From an uncultured Paraglaciecola sp. (lineage in GTDB: Bacteria; Pseudomonadota; Gammaproteobacteria; Enterobacterales; Alteromonadaceae): a stretch of 6,835 bases of DNA. Location of the stretch: assembly GCA_905479025.1 (NCBI GenBank), contig CAJQKX010000492.1, forward strand, positions 1 through 6,835. The letters run 5' to 3'. Positions 6,326 to 6,835 of this stretch are shown one piece after another. The notes under the pieces were generated by a model, which was not told the DNA's origin, made no database searches, and was given only the letters and a program-made list of their open reading frames with translations. Both the position numbers and the translations under genes were made by a program. Position 1 is the first letter of the stretch, and every line of letters starts with the position of its first letter.

Positions 6326-6835
6326 TTATTGATAATTATCGCCCACACTTTTAGAGATAATCATACTTAATTCCTGTAAAGAGCGACCGCTTTGTTGTTG
6401 AAGTTCATTAAAACTAGCTTGAATGGCAGTCAGGCTGCGTTTTGATTGCGCTGAGCCAGAGATAATGTTGCGTTTAGTAAAATAACCCACTACGTCATTG
6501 CTGAGTAAAAAAGTATCTTTACCTATTGTACGTAAACCATAAGGACCCGTATTGCCACCGAGTCTTGCACCATGTTTTTTCAAATAAGCCCACAAACCGA
6601 TAATATCTTCGTTTGGCCAATCGGCTACAAATTTGGCAAAGCTACCATGCTCACGAGCGACAGAATCAATCATGATGGCGTTGTCACGAATGGTTCGGAC
6701 CTTTGTATAATTTCGAATAATACTTGGGTCAGTTGCTTTTTGTTCGAGCATTTCATCGGGGATCAATAAAATTTTTTCAATATTAAAATCAAAAAACACC
6801 CGTTCAAAATTAGGCCATTTATTTCTTACTACTCG
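6326..6835 (-). CDS. DNA-3-methyladenine glycosylase I-like protein, C-terminal part (runs off right edge)
   Basis: Members of this family (Tag, HhH superfamily) remove 3-methyladenine from alkylated DNA in base excision repair. The frame is open from the right edge to TAA at 6326-6328, giving 169 residues. A GTG at 6799 is not the start, since family-like residues (KWPNFERVFFDF) continue upstream of it. Recognisable blocks are DPSIIRNYTKVRTIRDNA, aligning with the E. coli Tag segment around IIRHRGKIQAIIGNA, then LWAYLKKHGARLGGNTGP and LSNDVVGYF, aligning with VNDHVVGCC. The His and Cys that complete the zinc site in E. coli Tag (His175, Cys179) are not present there. Instead a helical tail ends QQQSGRSLQELSMIISKSVG. 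The catalytic pocket residues would lie beyond the window. It may therefore be a Tag-like subfamily member rather than Tag itself. The family call is fairly sure; the exact substrate is not. Confidence 0.8.
   Translation of the reverse strand, partial: RVVRNKWPNFERVFFDFNIEKILLIPDEMLEQKATDPSIIRNYTKVRTIRDNAIMIDSVAREHGSFAKFVADWPNEDIIGLWAYLKKHGARLGGNTGPYGLRTIGKDTFLLSNDVVGYFTKRNIISGSAQSKRSLTAIQASFNELQQQSGRSLQELSMIISKSVGDNYQ

Noticed and set aside
6797..6799. GTG as the start of the glycosylase
   Set aside because: The frame continues to the window edge with family-like residues, and the truncated product would lack the catalytic part.

Overview
The window looks like chromosomal DNA of a gammaproteobacterium, most likely from the Alteromonadales (Glaciecola/Paraglaciecola/Alteromonas-like). 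This rests on the order ubiE-ubiJ-ubiB-tatA-tatB-tatC, which follows the well-known gammaproteobacterial cluster, on the E. coli-like but diverged proteins, and on moderately AT-rich DNA. The genus is an inference, since no rRNA or other marker gene is present.

Layout from right to left, following the minus strand on which most genes lie. At the right edge is the C-terminal part of a Tag-like DNA-3-methyladenine glycosylase (6326-6835, cut by the window). Next comes a gene-free AT-rich spacer of about 430 bases. Then follow ubiE (5107-5895), ubiJ (4449-5105) and ubiB (2816-4447), packed with one base between successive genes. UbiE is the C-methyltransferase of ubiquinone/menaquinone synthesis. 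UbiJ is the SCP2-domain lipid-binding accessory factor, and UbiB is the membrane-anchored atypical kinase/ATPase of the same pathway.

A plus-strand gene (1824-2741) lies between ubiB and tatA, so the usual ubi-tat run is split. It encodes a Sec-exported, probably outer-membrane beta-barrel protein that I do not recognise. It converges with ubiB and diverges from tatA. The 184-base tatA/barrel-gene spacer holds two candidate promoters facing away from each other, whose -35 regions form the arms of an inverted repeat.

The tat operon (tatA 1364-1639, tatB 1065-1364, tatC 316-1059) encodes the complete twin-arginine translocase. A further gene (1-319, cut by the left edge) overlaps the tatC stop by four bases. 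It encodes an exported protein with a Cys...RLACYD motif followed by tandem 24-residue repeats, and is apparently co-transcribed with tat.

Most of the window is ordinary core-genome content: respiratory quinone synthesis and folded-protein export. The less ordinary parts are the unknown barrel protein inserted between the ubi and tat genes, the mirrored promoter pair that may control it, and the repeat protein on the end of tatC. I saw no CRISPR array, insertion sequence, tRNA, rRNA or prophage signature. Nothing here can be claimed from sequence alone to be a new defence or mobile system.
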